Shown here in pieces: positions 28,122 through 37,247 of a DNA stretch of 64,000 nt. Location of the stretch: NCBI GenBank assembly GCA_028875125.1, contig JAPPGC010000047.1:1-64000 (forward strand), in the 5' to 3' direction. The notes below the pieces were generated by a model, which made no database searches, had not been told where the DNA came from, and worked only from the letters and a program-made list of their open reading frames with translations. The stretch's first letter is position 1; each line of letters begins with the position of its first letter. The position numbers and the translations under genes are program-made. Origin of the DNA: Bacteroidota bacterium. Its GTDB lineage: Bacteria > Bacteroidota > Rhodothermia > Rhodothermales > Bin80.

Positions 28122-29493
28122 GACTGGGCATACGTGCACCGACCTCGTCCCGCCAGGATTGGATTTTTTGCAGGAGTTCCTGGGTTTTGGCAGGTTCAAA
28201 AGTACTGATATCGGTGGTTTCACCAGGATCTGATTCGAGGTCGTAGAGTTCTGCTGAGTTCGTCTCGAACCATTCGATAGCCTTGTATCGCCCTTGGCGC
28301 ACAGCTCCAGACGGACGATTGGCGGAGCCGTGGTAGTGGGGAAAATGCCAGTAAAGTTCTCTTTCGGGTGCCGGTTCCGCAAATAAGTCGAGACCATCAA
28401 CATCAACAGGAATAGGCAGGCCTGCCAGTGAAGTTATGGTCGGTACCAGATCATCCGTTGTGCCAGGCACATCCATGATTGTCGGATCACGTTGTGTTCC
28501 ACTCACGATGAGAGGTATCCGAATCCCTCCCTCATACAGCCAGCCCTTACCTGCACGGAATGGCTGATTAGAAGTCGGTGCCCAGGTGCGTCCTCGACTG
28601 AGCGTTGATAGTCCGCCGTTGTCAGAAGTAAACACGACAATGGTGTTATCCTGAAGTTCAGCAGCTTCCAATGCCTGCAACACACGTCCCACGCTCTCAT
28701 CCACCGAGGCGACCATGGCCGCATAGACTGCATGATCTTGCGTCAGGCGTGTAGTGCCCCCAAACTGTTCCCCTTCAAACATCGTAGCGGTCTCGGTTGT
28801 CCTGAAGCGTTCAATGTCCTGTTTTTTGGCCTGCAGTGGTGTATGGACACTATAATGAGAGAGTACGAGGAGAAACGGGGTTTCACGATTGGTTTCAATA
28901 TAGTCTACAGCAAGGTCGGCTAGGCGATCAGTCAAGTAGGTACTGTCCGCATCCGCTTCCAGTCCGGGCACATTTGAAGCCGGAAAATTCGAGTTGATAT
29001 AGGGTGCGAAATAAGATCCAGGTGCTCCAGCATCATTGGATGCGAGTACCTTGTCAAATCCCTGATTGTCAGGACGAAAGAGACCGGTCCCCAAATGCCA
29101 TTTGCCGATGTATGCAGTACTGTATCCAGCCTGTGCGAATAATTCTCCAAGCGTGGTTTCTTCGAGTGGAAGTGCACGGCGGTACTCAGCCTGGAGAAGT
29201 TGCCCGTTCGCAGATCCTCCAATCCAGTTGGTGATTTGGAGCCTTGCCGGATGCTTTCCTGTCATAATACTGGCACGCGTGGGCGAGCAGACCGAGCCTG
29301 ATGCGTAAAACTGTGTAAATCGGGTGCCTGATGCTGCCAGACGATCGATATTTGGAGTCTCGTAGAATGTGCTCCCATATACGCCGGTATCTATCCATCC
29401 CAGATCATCAACCAGAATCAATACTACGTTTGGCTGAACTGGCCGGCATGCCGTCAGGAGAAGTGGGAGCAGTAAGAGTGGACTAAACTTCAA
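28084..29493 (-). CDS. sulfatase (S1/arylsulfatase family) lipoprotein
   Basis: The 469-residue enzyme removes sulfate esters. Its lipobox is LLLTAC (Cys16). NVVLILVDDLGW supplies the Ca-binding Asp pair, C69 in SVCSPTRASIMTGK is the C-x-P-x-R site matured to formylglycine, and IGKWHLG and FTSDNGG complete the site. The start is TTG, overlapping the phosphatase stop as TTGA, so it should be translationally coupled to that gene. The target is probably a glycan sulfate. It depends on an anaerobic sulfatase-maturating enzyme or FGE located elsewhere. Confidence 0.92.
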   Translation of the reverse strand: MKFSPLLLLPLLLTACRPVQPNVVLILVDDLGWIDTGVYGSTFYETPNIDRLAASGTRFTQFYASGSVCSPTRASIMTGKHPARLQITNWIGGSANGQLLQAEYRRALPLEETTLGELFAQAGYSTAYIGKWHLGTGLFRPDNQGFDKVLASNDAGAPGSYFAPYINSNFPASNVPGLEADADSTYLTDRLADLAVDYIETNRETPFLLVLSHYSVHTPLQAKKQDIERFRTTETATMFEGEQFGGTTRLTQDHAVYAAMVASVDESVGRVLQALEAAELQDNTIVVFTSDNGGLSTLSRGRTWAPTSNQPFRAGKGWLYEGGIRIPLIVSGTQRDPTIMDVPGTTDDLVPTITSLAGLPIPVDVDGLDLFAEPAPERELYWHFPHYHGSANRPSGAVRQGRYKAIEWFETNSAELYDLESDPGETTDISTFEPAKTQELLQKIQSWRDEVGARMPSPNPDYSAPPDDS

Positions 29494-32168
29494 AATGTGA
29501 TCACCAGTGTTTCAGGGTTTTCCTCTGCATCCACTTGCAGTCCAGCTAGCCGCGTTTCATTCATGGATTGATCTCCAACTACAGCAGTATATGAGCTACT
29601 CGTATCAAAAACCTTTGCTCTGAACGGCAGTGTCGAAAGACGGAGCGTGTAAAGTGTATCCATAGTGGTTTCATCAATCAGCGTTAATACTGGCTCTGTA
29701 AGCCCCTCTACAGTGATTGGGGGCAAATAACCGGCTGCCTGTCGGCCGTAGTTGCTTTCCTGGGTAACGGTAACCGGCCAGTCAGAATACTGATAGGCGT
29801 CCTTACTCCCCGGATCAACCCAGCGTGGCCATGCCTCAGCAGCAATCGTACGGGAATCCCGATTAAAACGAATAATTCCATAACCGGGCACACGATCATA
29901 GAGTGCTTCCGGTGTGCGGCCGCTTTTGACCGGATTGGCTACGGCTTGTACTGTCATGCGATTGCCAAAGCCATCTAGGTGTTCACCGGTATAGGCCGGA
30001 GCCCCCGGTTCACGATTACCGCCGGGCTCCGGTGGAAACCAGCGTCTGGGCCACACATTGGCGATCGCGGGTGATATGAAGGCATTGGGGCCATCCCCAA
30101 ATTCGTCAATGCCGTACTGCACGAAACTGCCCAGATGCTGATCGCCGGCGACGTGGAATGCGTACCCTTTCCGAATGGCCGCTAATGCACGGTTGCGCCC
30201 GCTTTGTGGCCAACCATTTGAGTCCATGTCTGTGCCTTTATGGTCGTCACCGATGTATTCCCCTGGCTCGGCGTATCTCATTTGTGGAACGACGCGATCG
30301 TCAAACGATCCACTGGGTAGTGTAGCTAGGTTGCTGAACAGGGTCTGAGATAGCATCACTTTCATCCAGACATTGTCAGGGAACTGGTGGGCCCACTGGT
30401 TCAGGAAGTTGAGTTGTCGGGGTCCCAGAAGGTGTGCTTCAGTTACTGTGGTCGCGTCATAATCCCGGTTTTCTGGCCAACCATTGCGCACCTGTGCCTC
30501 AGGAAGGACCAGACGAGGGGCTGATTTCCACATACGATCTGCCACAATGGCGAAGCTGATATCACCATAGTTCAGATTCGTATAGTACACGCTGATATCC
30601 TGTTCAATGGGGGTGGGGTCAAACGGATCTGGCAAATGGGAGACTTGTGTATTGTGGACAGCGTTGACAAAACGGGCATCCATGATGTAGCCGCCGTTAT
30701 CGGACTGTGGTCGCCACGGTCCCTCGGCCTTTTTGCCACCATGCCCCCAGATGTTTCCATGATATACATCATGGTCGTCAGGGATCGTCACAGTGGGGCG
30801 ATCACGCATCAAATCTCTGAAAGCCCAAAGGAACCTGTACCAGTGGTAGTGATAGTCCAAGTAGGTCTTGTCAAGGGGAGTACGAATTATTCCTGCAAGC
30901 CCGCCTTCGTAGATCTGATCCCCGGCGAAAAAGAGTAAGTCAGGATCATGGTAAGCCACAGCAGCCGTGAGCTCATTATGCGGATACCAGATCGTACTGT
31001 GATTCCATACCAGATCCCGCCCCCTGGAAATATTCTGGCAGTTCAGCGAAGCCAGAACAAATTCGTCATCCTCAATCTGTGCCATTCGCACCGTGCCTGG
31101 AAAGTGTACGCGTTCGTTTCCGTTTGAAGTACGCAGATCGTAGGTCAGCCGATAGGGTACGTCAGTGTTCGCCTCAAAATCGTCCACGCGAAGGGGGGCC
31201 GTATAGCTGCCAGGTATGATTGTGGCGCTTGCTGAGGGTACCCAATCTCCGTTGAGCATGAGCTCAAGCCCAACCGTAGGCGTATCGTTTTCCCCAATCG
31301 GAGGCATTTGTGCGGTCATTTTCAGCGTTCCGTCGCTCACGGTGTACAGAGCCGCAAGTATGGGGCCGAATGCCCGCGCACCATCATACAGGAATTTTGA
31401 ACCCCCAATCGTCCAGTCATCAAACCAGTAACCTTCCCCTTCCATCAGGGGACTGTTATGGCTCACCAGTGCTACATTGCCCACGAAATAGTCTTCGGGC
31501 AACCCGGAGTATTGTGCCTCGGCCAATACCTCCTCGGTAACAGGATCTGAGGCGGTAACGAATAACTCGTAGCTGCTTCCAGACGGGCTGGCTCGTATGC
31601 TCAACTTCACAGGAGCGCCCGCTGGCAGATTACCTGTGGAGGTCTCGGGTTCAATGAGCGGCCAAGCCTCAACAGGAATGTTAGCACGCGGGCCCTTCGG
31701 GGCATCTGCATTGGTATTGGACCGGGCCATGATCTGTCCATGACCGTCTATACCTACGATAAGCCCTCCATCTTCGGCGGGCCAATGGTGAACAAGGCTC
31801 GAAATCCTCCAATCCACATCGGGCCCTCCAGCACCAAGCAGAAAACCTGACCACGTATTACTATGCGCACTGTCTGTCGGTGATAATGCTCCCGTCCGAA
31901 CTGACATGGACAACTCTCCTGTCTCTGCCCCCATATAATGAGTGAGCAGATGAAGCGTTCTCATTGGTTTGGCACCTCTGCCCTCAACACATTCAATGCG
32001 ACCGTTGGCGTAACGCCAATCCATCAGGCGGTTAGCATAGAAATCGGATCCGATCCAGACACGCTCAAGATCGCCAGGGAGGTCCGATGTGACATTAGTC
32101 GTCGACGGTGAAACACAGCCGGATGCAAGGAGTCCAGCGATAAGAATGGTGACAGTAGCCCTAATCAT
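29490..32168 (-). CDS. PhoD-like metallophosphatase lipoprotein with a large N-terminal extension
   Basis: From ATG 32168 the protein is 892 residues; a GTG 13 codons upstream is an alternative. The chosen Met gives a compact lipoprotein signal (ATVTILIAGLLASGC). Residues about 30-300 are a beta-rich, laminin-G-like module (WSGFLLGAGGPDVDWRISSL, GEGYWFDDWTIGG). The PhoD-like metallophosphatase follows: LASLNCQNISRG, DPDLLFFAGDQIYEGG, RPTVTIPDDHDVYHGNIWG and FHVAGDQHLGSFVQYG. These give the Asp/His metal ligands of PhoD, a phosphodiesterase/phosphatase. It is about twice the length of classical PhoD. It sits upstream of, and coupled to, the sulfatase. Confidence 0.83.
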   Translation of the reverse strand: MIRATVTILIAGLLASGCVSPSTTNVTSDLPGDLERVWIGSDFYANRLMDWRYANGRIECVEGRGAKPMRTLHLLTHYMGAETGELSMSVRTGALSPTDSAHSNTWSGFLLGAGGPDVDWRISSLVHHWPAEDGGLIVGIDGHGQIMARSNTNADAPKGPRANIPVEAWPLIEPETSTGNLPAGAPVKLSIRASPSGSSYELFVTASDPVTEEVLAEAQYSGLPEDYFVGNVALVSHNSPLMEGEGYWFDDWTIGGSKFLYDGARAFGPILAALYTVSDGTLKMTAQMPPIGENDTPTVGLELMLNGDWVPSASATIIPGSYTAPLRVDDFEANTDVPYRLTYDLRTSNGNERVHFPGTVRMAQIEDDEFVLASLNCQNISRGRDLVWNHSTIWYPHNELTAAVAYHDPDLLFFAGDQIYEGGLAGIIRTPLDKTYLDYHYHWYRFLWAFRDLMRDRPTVTIPDDHDVYHGNIWGHGGKKAEGPWRPQSDNGGYIMDARFVNAVHNTQVSHLPDPFDPTPIEQDISVYYTNLNYGDISFAIVADRMWKSAPRLVLPEAQVRNGWPENRDYDATTVTEAHLLGPRQLNFLNQWAHQFPDNVWMKVMLSQTLFSNLATLPSGSFDDRVVPQMRYAEPGEYIGDDHKGTDMDSNGWPQSGRNRALAAIRKGYAFHVAGDQHLGSFVQYGIDEFGDGPNAFISPAIANVWPRRWFPPEPGGNREPGAPAYTGEHLDGFGNRMTVQAVANPVKSGRTPEALYDRVPGYGIIRFNRDSRTIAAEAWPRWVDPGSKDAYQYSDWPVTVTQESNYGRQAAGYLPPITVEGLTEPVLTLIDETTMDTLYTLRLSTLPFRAKVFDTSSSYTAVVGDQSMNETRLAGLQVDAEENPETLVITF

Positions 32169-32717
32169 CAATACACGGAGTTTATGGTGCGTTCCAAATG
32201 GAGTCACAGCGTTGGTGAATGACCAACACCTGAATGTTTGCAGAATTCAAGGAGAATTGCCAAATGTCTAGACTCTGCTGATCAAGTGGTGCTCAATCTA
32301 CTTCGTAAATCTGACACATCCAAGCCTGTTTAAAGCAGATTGGTCAGGCCACACAATCATTCGGAGTAGATCAACAGTCGCTCAACTGGATGAAACATGA
32401 TGTCATATCATGCTGAGGGGTTATGCGCGAGGGCCTCGTATTACAATTATTGCTCGGGAATCAATTTCAGCTGGGTCTTGCATTTATGCCACTGCTCGGG
32501 TACCTCACATGTCTGAATCTCAGTATTGGATTTAGGGATCAGCGGGATCATTAGTGGCTAATGTGGGTGTGGCTATGAGAGGGATCTGAGAATATTTTGC
32601 GTCGCTTCGGTGATCTTGACAGGGGACGATAATGGAGTTTGATTATACGGGTATGGTCAACCAGAAGGAGTTTTATCCAGACCACTACTGGCATGCGGCC
32701 TGGATCCAGAATATTAG
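32169..32717. other. gene-poor stretch with one short orphan frame
   Basis: No full gene is visible. At 32632-32727 on the plus strand a 31-codon frame (MEFDYTGMVNQKEFYPDHYW..) follows a purine-rich GGGGAC. It looks like the N-terminus of a longer protein cut off by the istB remnant that begins at 32718, but I do not recognise it with confidence. Confidence 0.3.
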
Positions 32718-32943
32718 TTGCAACTAGCCAGTTGTGACTGGATCCGACGCTACCTGAACCTCATTCTTACCGCCCTACCGGAACTGGCTAAAGTTTTCTG
32801 GCTTGTGCGCCGGCCCACAAAGCCTGTCTCGAAGGCTTCCGTACACGTTATCACCGACGCCCTCGTCTCCTTGAAGAATTGAGCGTTGCCCGTGCGGATG
32901 GTCGATACCTGAAGATCTTAAATACGTTGCATAAGCTAGCCCC
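32718..32943 (+). pseudogene. istB remnant (IS21-family transposition ATPase), plus strand
   Basis: With one frameshift and one stop, the plus strand reads LQLASCDWIRRYLNLILT, then PTGTG*SFLACA, then HKACLEGFRTRYHRRPRLL and EELSVARADGRYLKIL. This is the Walker A region and following helices of IstB, with the P-loop lysine codon apparently changed to TAA (32783-32785). Both ends of the gene are missing. It is non-functional. The complementary 3' portion of an istB lies inverted at 33729-34177. Confidence 0.8.
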
Positions 32944-33217
32944 TTGCGCGCCTCTTACCGGCAGTTGTACATCCTGAATTCCGCCGGCACTGCGTCGGAC
33001 ATCCTGAAACTGAACAGGTCGTGCTTTTCCTCTTCTCCCTTCTCCTCGTGCTCCGGCGCCTCTTTCTCCGCCGGTGGCGTATCATTGGGGTTGCACCGCT
33101 GCTGCTGGCAGGCAATCCTGGCTTTCGCTACCGCTGCCTATTTGACCTCGATTTTGCAGGCTCCCGACTGCGTTAGGTCCTCGAAGCTCAGGTCCTCCAG
33201 ACGGGTGGAGCCCAGGT
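32944..33217. other. no recognisable gene
   Basis: A plus-strand frame is open from 32944 into the DUF4345 gene, but its product is low-complexity (Ser/Arg/Pro-rich) and overlaps that gene antisense. The minus strand holds an acidic stretch (EAPEHEEKGEEEKHD) broken by stops. I see nothing I can support as functional. Confidence 0.4.
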
Positions 33218-33643
33218 CTAGGAGCCGGACGGGTGGGCGCTGGCGGACTGCCGGTAGTCACGAATCGCCCGCCGTAGGAGCACATAGGCGAACGAGATCA
33301 TCGCAAGTTCAAATACAATGATGATCCCCTGGTTGACGGCAATTCCGGGTTCTCCAAAGAAGACTTCGATTATCAACCGCGTGAACATCAAACCGCCGCC
33401 GCCGAACACGGTACCAGCCAGCGCTGCAATTGCCAACTCTCTTGAGAAAAGCCCTCCGACAAGCAATAATCCAGAGCCAGCGACAAGACCACCATAGGTA
33501 GCACGGAGTTCCGTTTCACCCGAGAAGTCAATTGGTACAATTCCGAGCGCCTCGCCCATGGTATGGGGGTCGAAAAACGTGAAGATACCGGCCGCGAGAA
33601 AGATCCCCCCGAACACCCCGAGAAAAATGCGCTGTGCCACCAT
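33218..33643 (-). CDS. DUF4345 family membrane protein
   Basis: The 141-residue protein has four predicted membrane helices: IFLGVFGGIFLAAGIFTFF (6-24), TYGGLVAGSGLLLVGGLFS (49-67), LAIAALAGTVFGGGGLMFT (70-88) and VNQGIIIVFELAMISFAYVL (103-122). The pattern, with HTMGEALGIVP after helix one and ATYGGLVAG at helix two, fits DUF4345, whose function is unknown. It is intact even though decayed istB pieces in opposite orientations flank it. Start is ATG. Confidence 0.75.
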   Translation of the reverse strand: MVAQRIFLGVFGGIFLAAGIFTFFDPHTMGEALGIVPIDFSGETELRATYGGLVAGSGLLLVGGLFSRELAIAALAGTVFGGGGLMFTRLIIEVFFGEPGIAVNQGIIIVFELAMISFAYVLLRRAIRDYRQSASAHPSGS

Positions 33644-33728
33644 GTTGAACGCTGTCTGATGTCAAATGTATGCTGAGATGAAACTGCCCACCCAATGAGA
33701 TTCAAATTACTTACCTGGCGAAATCCTC

Positions 33729-34177
33729 TTAGAGCTTGTGTTTTCCATCTGCTTTGTCGTTCAGATGCGTGTGTCTCATCGTTGTTTCGCGATCCAAATC
33801 CGCGGGTTCTACCAACTGTTTTCGCAGCGAATCTCCCTTGAGTTGAACGCGGTATGCGGATTGGACGAGTCGGTCCAGAAGCGCATCGGCAATCGTAGGA
33901 TTGGCCATATTTTGGTGTCAGTGTTCAACGAATAATTGACTCGTTGCGATCGCAGATCGTTCATGAATTCGATCATCTAACAATTGAAGAGATCTTCCTG
34001 CTGGGTTTGTGACAAATGGAATAATCCCCAGTCATCCAGGATCAGTAACTTAAGCTGATGCAACGTATCAAGTAGCTGACGGAAAATACGGAATTTTTGC
34101 GGCACTAATTCGTGCGGACGAAGAAACAGGATCGAAGGTGAAGATACTGGTTTTTCTCCTAAATCAAATCGGAACAA
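33729..34177 (-). pseudogene. istB remnant (C-terminal half), minus strand
   Basis: The minus strand reads LHQLKLLILDDWGL (IstB Walker B) and LSQTQQEDLF, then a stop at 33977-33979 and MIEFMNDLRSQRV. After a frameshift it continues NPTIADALLDRLVQSAY and RVQLKGDSLRKQLVEP, the canonical IstB C-terminus, ending at TAA 33729-33731. The Walker A half is absent. At least one stop and one frameshift make it a clear pseudogene, and no istA is seen beside it. Confidence 0.82.
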
Positions 34178-34487
34178 TCTTATATCAACTATTCATATTA
34201 GTCTACTTGAAATTGAAGGAGCAACTCCTTATTAATCGCGAGTAGTCAGGGACTTGGCTCATAAACTGAGATAGAACCGTATCACTACGCGTGAAAAAAA
34301 CCACGTTTGGCGTGCGGTTTGCAAGAATTTTACAAATGAAGTACTTGAAATAATCCACTACAAAGACAATTCTGTGTTCAGTTCAAACAAACCAAAGAAC
34401 AGCGACCGGTTGTCCTCCCACAGTACAGGCTGGCTGCACTGCAGAATGGATTGTTTGTAGTAGTTTTTTATCGACAGTGGATATGGA
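34178..34487. other. gap between istB remnant and YhaN-like gene
   Basis: No gene can be supported. The minus strand contains a short frame (FVVDYFKYFICKILANRT) and then SDTVLSQFMSQVPDYS, which could be mobile-element debris, but I cannot assign it to a family. Confidence 0.3.
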
Positions 34488-37247
34488 CTAACCAATGCAG
34501 TGCACATGCAATAGGTCAGCAGGGACGTAATCTTTCCATTTACTCACTTCGTCTTCCTGGGCCGTGAAGTAGAAAATCTGGCGGTTGGCCGCTAGGGTTG
34601 ACATGGTCTTGATGATAGCCTGTGCGCGCGGATCGTCACTATTGGCTAATGTTTCGTCCAAGGTGAGTGGTAGCCGGTAATTGGTTTCCTGTGTCTCTAC
34701 AAACGCGAGTCGTACGGACAGGAGAAGTTGCACTCTCGTAGCGCTGGACAACTTGGTTAGATCAAAGTCACGATTGAGTTGGTGATCCCTTGCTCTAAAA
34801 GTATTGTCTTCGGGAATACCGAGTGTATAGCGATTGCCGGTAACCCGTTCAAAATTCTCTTGTGCGCGCTGAAATACCGGGGGTGCGTTCCCGATTGCAC
34901 TATCGCGGAGGGTATCCAGTATGGCCTGGCCCACAGCTTTTGCCGCTTTTTGGCTCCGTACGTTCTCGAGCTCTACGCGTTTGTTCTCTTTTTCTACCAA
35001 AGCGTTTTCCAGTGAACGCCCTTTTTCAGTGCGTTCAATCTCCGCGTCAAGCCTGGTGAGACGATCTTGAAACTCCCTTGCTCGCGCGGCTTTGCTTTGT
35101 GCAGTTGCCAGTTCATCCTCAATTTTTTCGAGTTCCAGGAGTGATTCATGTTCAAGCAGATGCTCTGACGAGGGGCGTAACGTGTTCGCTCTGACCTTTA
35201 GGTTGTTCCTACGCGAATTCGCTTCTTCCCATTCGGAAAATTGCCTTGCACTGGCCGCAAGACCGGATAGATCCCCAACTTCAAGCTCCAGGTCTTTGAA
35301 CAGTTTTGCATACCGAGATTCTTGATCTTCCAGGTTGCGTTGCGTTGTTTCCGCTCCTCTTTTTTCCTGTATCAGCCGGGCATGATCACGTTTGGCCGCA
35401 TCATCGTCATTTCTGACGATATCAAGCAATCGCTCGGCATCATTTGGGTTGACGGGTTTTTCGTATCCGTATTGCTCAAACGTGCTGCCTACTGTTTCCG
35501 CAAGGGTACGGTAGGTCTCAGATACCTGTTCGCATCTGTTTGTCAGTTCCCTTGCTTTATCATCAAACTCCTGCCAGTTCAGGATGCTGCCAACAAGCTC
35601 AATCAGGGAGATTACATCATTTGGTGTGTCAATATTGATCCGATTTATTAGTTCTTCTTTCTGTGCTTCTAACTTGGACTGTTGCACGGACATGCTTTCA
35701 AGAGATCGCTCTATCCGACTGGATTCATTCAGTTTGAGCGTGTCTAACTGTGTCTGAGAGCGTTCCACAGTCAGTTGATCTAGCCCAGATTGCAGGGCGT
35801 CCGGATTGGGATTTTCGGGCAATTCCAGCACGAGGCGCTTAATATTATTTTTTTGCGAACTGGATATCTGTGGTTGACGATCTGAACGGACAATGGTATA
35901 TGCCCACCAAATCATTATGCTGATAATCAATCCCAGATATCCACTAGGATGAACAATCCCAAATGACACGGACACAAGTACGGAAGCTATTGCGGTTCCC
36001 AGGAGAAGGTTTAGGATCCTCTTTCGTTGAGGAGATTCATCTCTCAGGGCCAGGATCCATTGCAGAATATCTCGTTGCGCATCGCGAAGCTTGTTGCTGT
36101 CCGTATCTCCACGCGTGGTTTGGTCTACTCCAAGCAGAATCTTTAACTTTTCCAGTGCTTGTTTCTCCTGGGTATGTATACCGTGGTTTTTCGCATAGCT
36201 TTGCAATTGTGCAAGATCTTCTCGGGTAAACTCAGGGTGCCATCCTTCCGGCAAGAGGCCATCCAACCTTTTCCAGGCATTCAGGGCCTGTTTTTCAGTG
36301 GCTTGGTGCGTTTCTTTGAGTTCTTCAAGCTTCCGGTATTTTTCGGAAAAATCGCGAACTTGGGCGATCAGCAGTTGCAGCGCACCCGGTTCGAGACCGT
36401 CCGGTGATAGACGGTTTTCTTCTAGATTTTTTCTTACGCGTTCAATAGTCAGGCGCCCTTCATCCGCCTCTCTTTTCAGGCGGTCAATTGTCTTAGATAG
36501 CTCCTGCGCGTTCTTTACAGCATTAGTTAGGTTCTGACTGGATCGGATAACACGAGGGTAGGATTCTGCAGCATTATGGGCTTTCTTGTATTCGGCATCA
36601 GCACTACGCCACTGAATTATTTTTGCTATCAATTCCGCGCGGCGGCCGGCTTCCAGGCTTAGGTCACGCTCCTCTATGAGGTTTTTACGGTGATTTTTCT
36701 GATGCTGGAGGCTGCTTTGTTCTTGAATCACAGATCGCAGTTTCTTGCTGATCGCTTCAAACTCCTTGGCTTCGTTTGTTTTGTTGTAGCGTTTCTGGAG
36801 GTTAAAACCCAGTTTCTTGCCCGCGGCAACAATGTCAAATCCACCATTGGCTTGCTTGATGATTTCCCGGGCAAGCTCATTATCGTCATTTTTTTCGGGG
36901 AGCAGCTCCTGTAAGGATAAGTGATAGCTTTTGGGTCGCAGGAACTGGGATAGTTCGCTTTGATCAACCGTTCTCGTATTGATCCGGCATTCCGCACGCG
37001 TTCCTTTTACGTCCAGATAAATTGTCTGACTACCGAAGCCCAGGTTTGCTTGTCCGTATAGTTTCACTTCACGCCCTGCACTTGGCAGAAGCAGGCCATT
37101 TAGCGCATTAGCAATGGTTGTCTTTCCCGACCCATTCGGTCCAAATACAATATTGAGGTGTGGGGACAGTTCTGAGAGGTAAAGGTCAAATGGTAAACCA
37201 TACATCCGATCAATCCGGACCTCCTTGAAGACAAGAGACTCAGTCAT
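34488..37247 (-). CDS. YhaN-like AAA ATPase (Rad50/SMC-related) with central membrane hairpin
   Basis: The 919-residue protein uses ATG 37247, because the 8 bp ATGACTGA overlap the upstream gene's stop and homology begins there. Walker A is FGPNGSGKTT (35-44). Long coiled coils follow, interrupted near the middle by two hydrophobic segments (LLLGTAIASVLVSVSFGIV and GYLGLIISIMIWWAYTIV), a known feature of YhaN-type proteins. More coiled coil follows, then the signature LSSATRVQLLLSVRLA and Walker B PLTLDETLANSDD. With the adjacent Mre11-like nuclease it should form an SbcCD/YhaON-like DNA-processing pair, probably membrane-tethered. Confidence 0.85.
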   Translation of the reverse strand: MTESLVFKEVRIDRMYGLPFDLYLSELSPHLNIVFGPNGSGKTTIANALNGLLLPSAGREVKLYGQANLGFGSQTIYLDVKGTRAECRINTRTVDQSELSQFLRPKSYHLSLQELLPEKNDDNELAREIIKQANGGFDIVAAGKKLGFNLQKRYNKTNEAKEFEAISKKLRSVIQEQSSLQHQKNHRKNLIEERDLSLEAGRRAELIAKIIQWRSADAEYKKAHNAAESYPRVIRSSQNLTNAVKNAQELSKTIDRLKREADEGRLTIERVRKNLEENRLSPDGLEPGALQLLIAQVRDFSEKYRKLEELKETHQATEKQALNAWKRLDGLLPEGWHPEFTREDLAQLQSYAKNHGIHTQEKQALEKLKILLGVDQTTRGDTDSNKLRDAQRDILQWILALRDESPQRKRILNLLLGTAIASVLVSVSFGIVHPSGYLGLIISIMIWWAYTIVRSDRQPQISSSQKNNIKRLVLELPENPNPDALQSGLDQLTVERSQTQLDTLKLNESSRIERSLESMSVQQSKLEAQKEELINRINIDTPNDVISLIELVGSILNWQEFDDKARELTNRCEQVSETYRTLAETVGSTFEQYGYEKPVNPNDAERLLDIVRNDDDAAKRDHARLIQEKRGAETTQRNLEDQESRYAKLFKDLELEVGDLSGLAASARQFSEWEEANSRRNNLKVRANTLRPSSEHLLEHESLLELEKIEDELATAQSKAARAREFQDRLTRLDAEIERTEKGRSLENALVEKENKRVELENVRSQKAAKAVGQAILDTLRDSAIGNAPPVFQRAQENFERVTGNRYTLGIPEDNTFRARDHQLNRDFDLTKLSSATRVQLLLSVRLAFVETQETNYRLPLTLDETLANSDDPRAQAIIKTMSTLAANRQIFYFTAQEDEVSKWKDYVPADLLHVHCIG

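Noticed and set aside
32944-33321. 125-codon plus-strand frame as a gene
   Set aside because: Low-complexity Ser/Arg product that runs antisense into DUF4345; no start signal or family.
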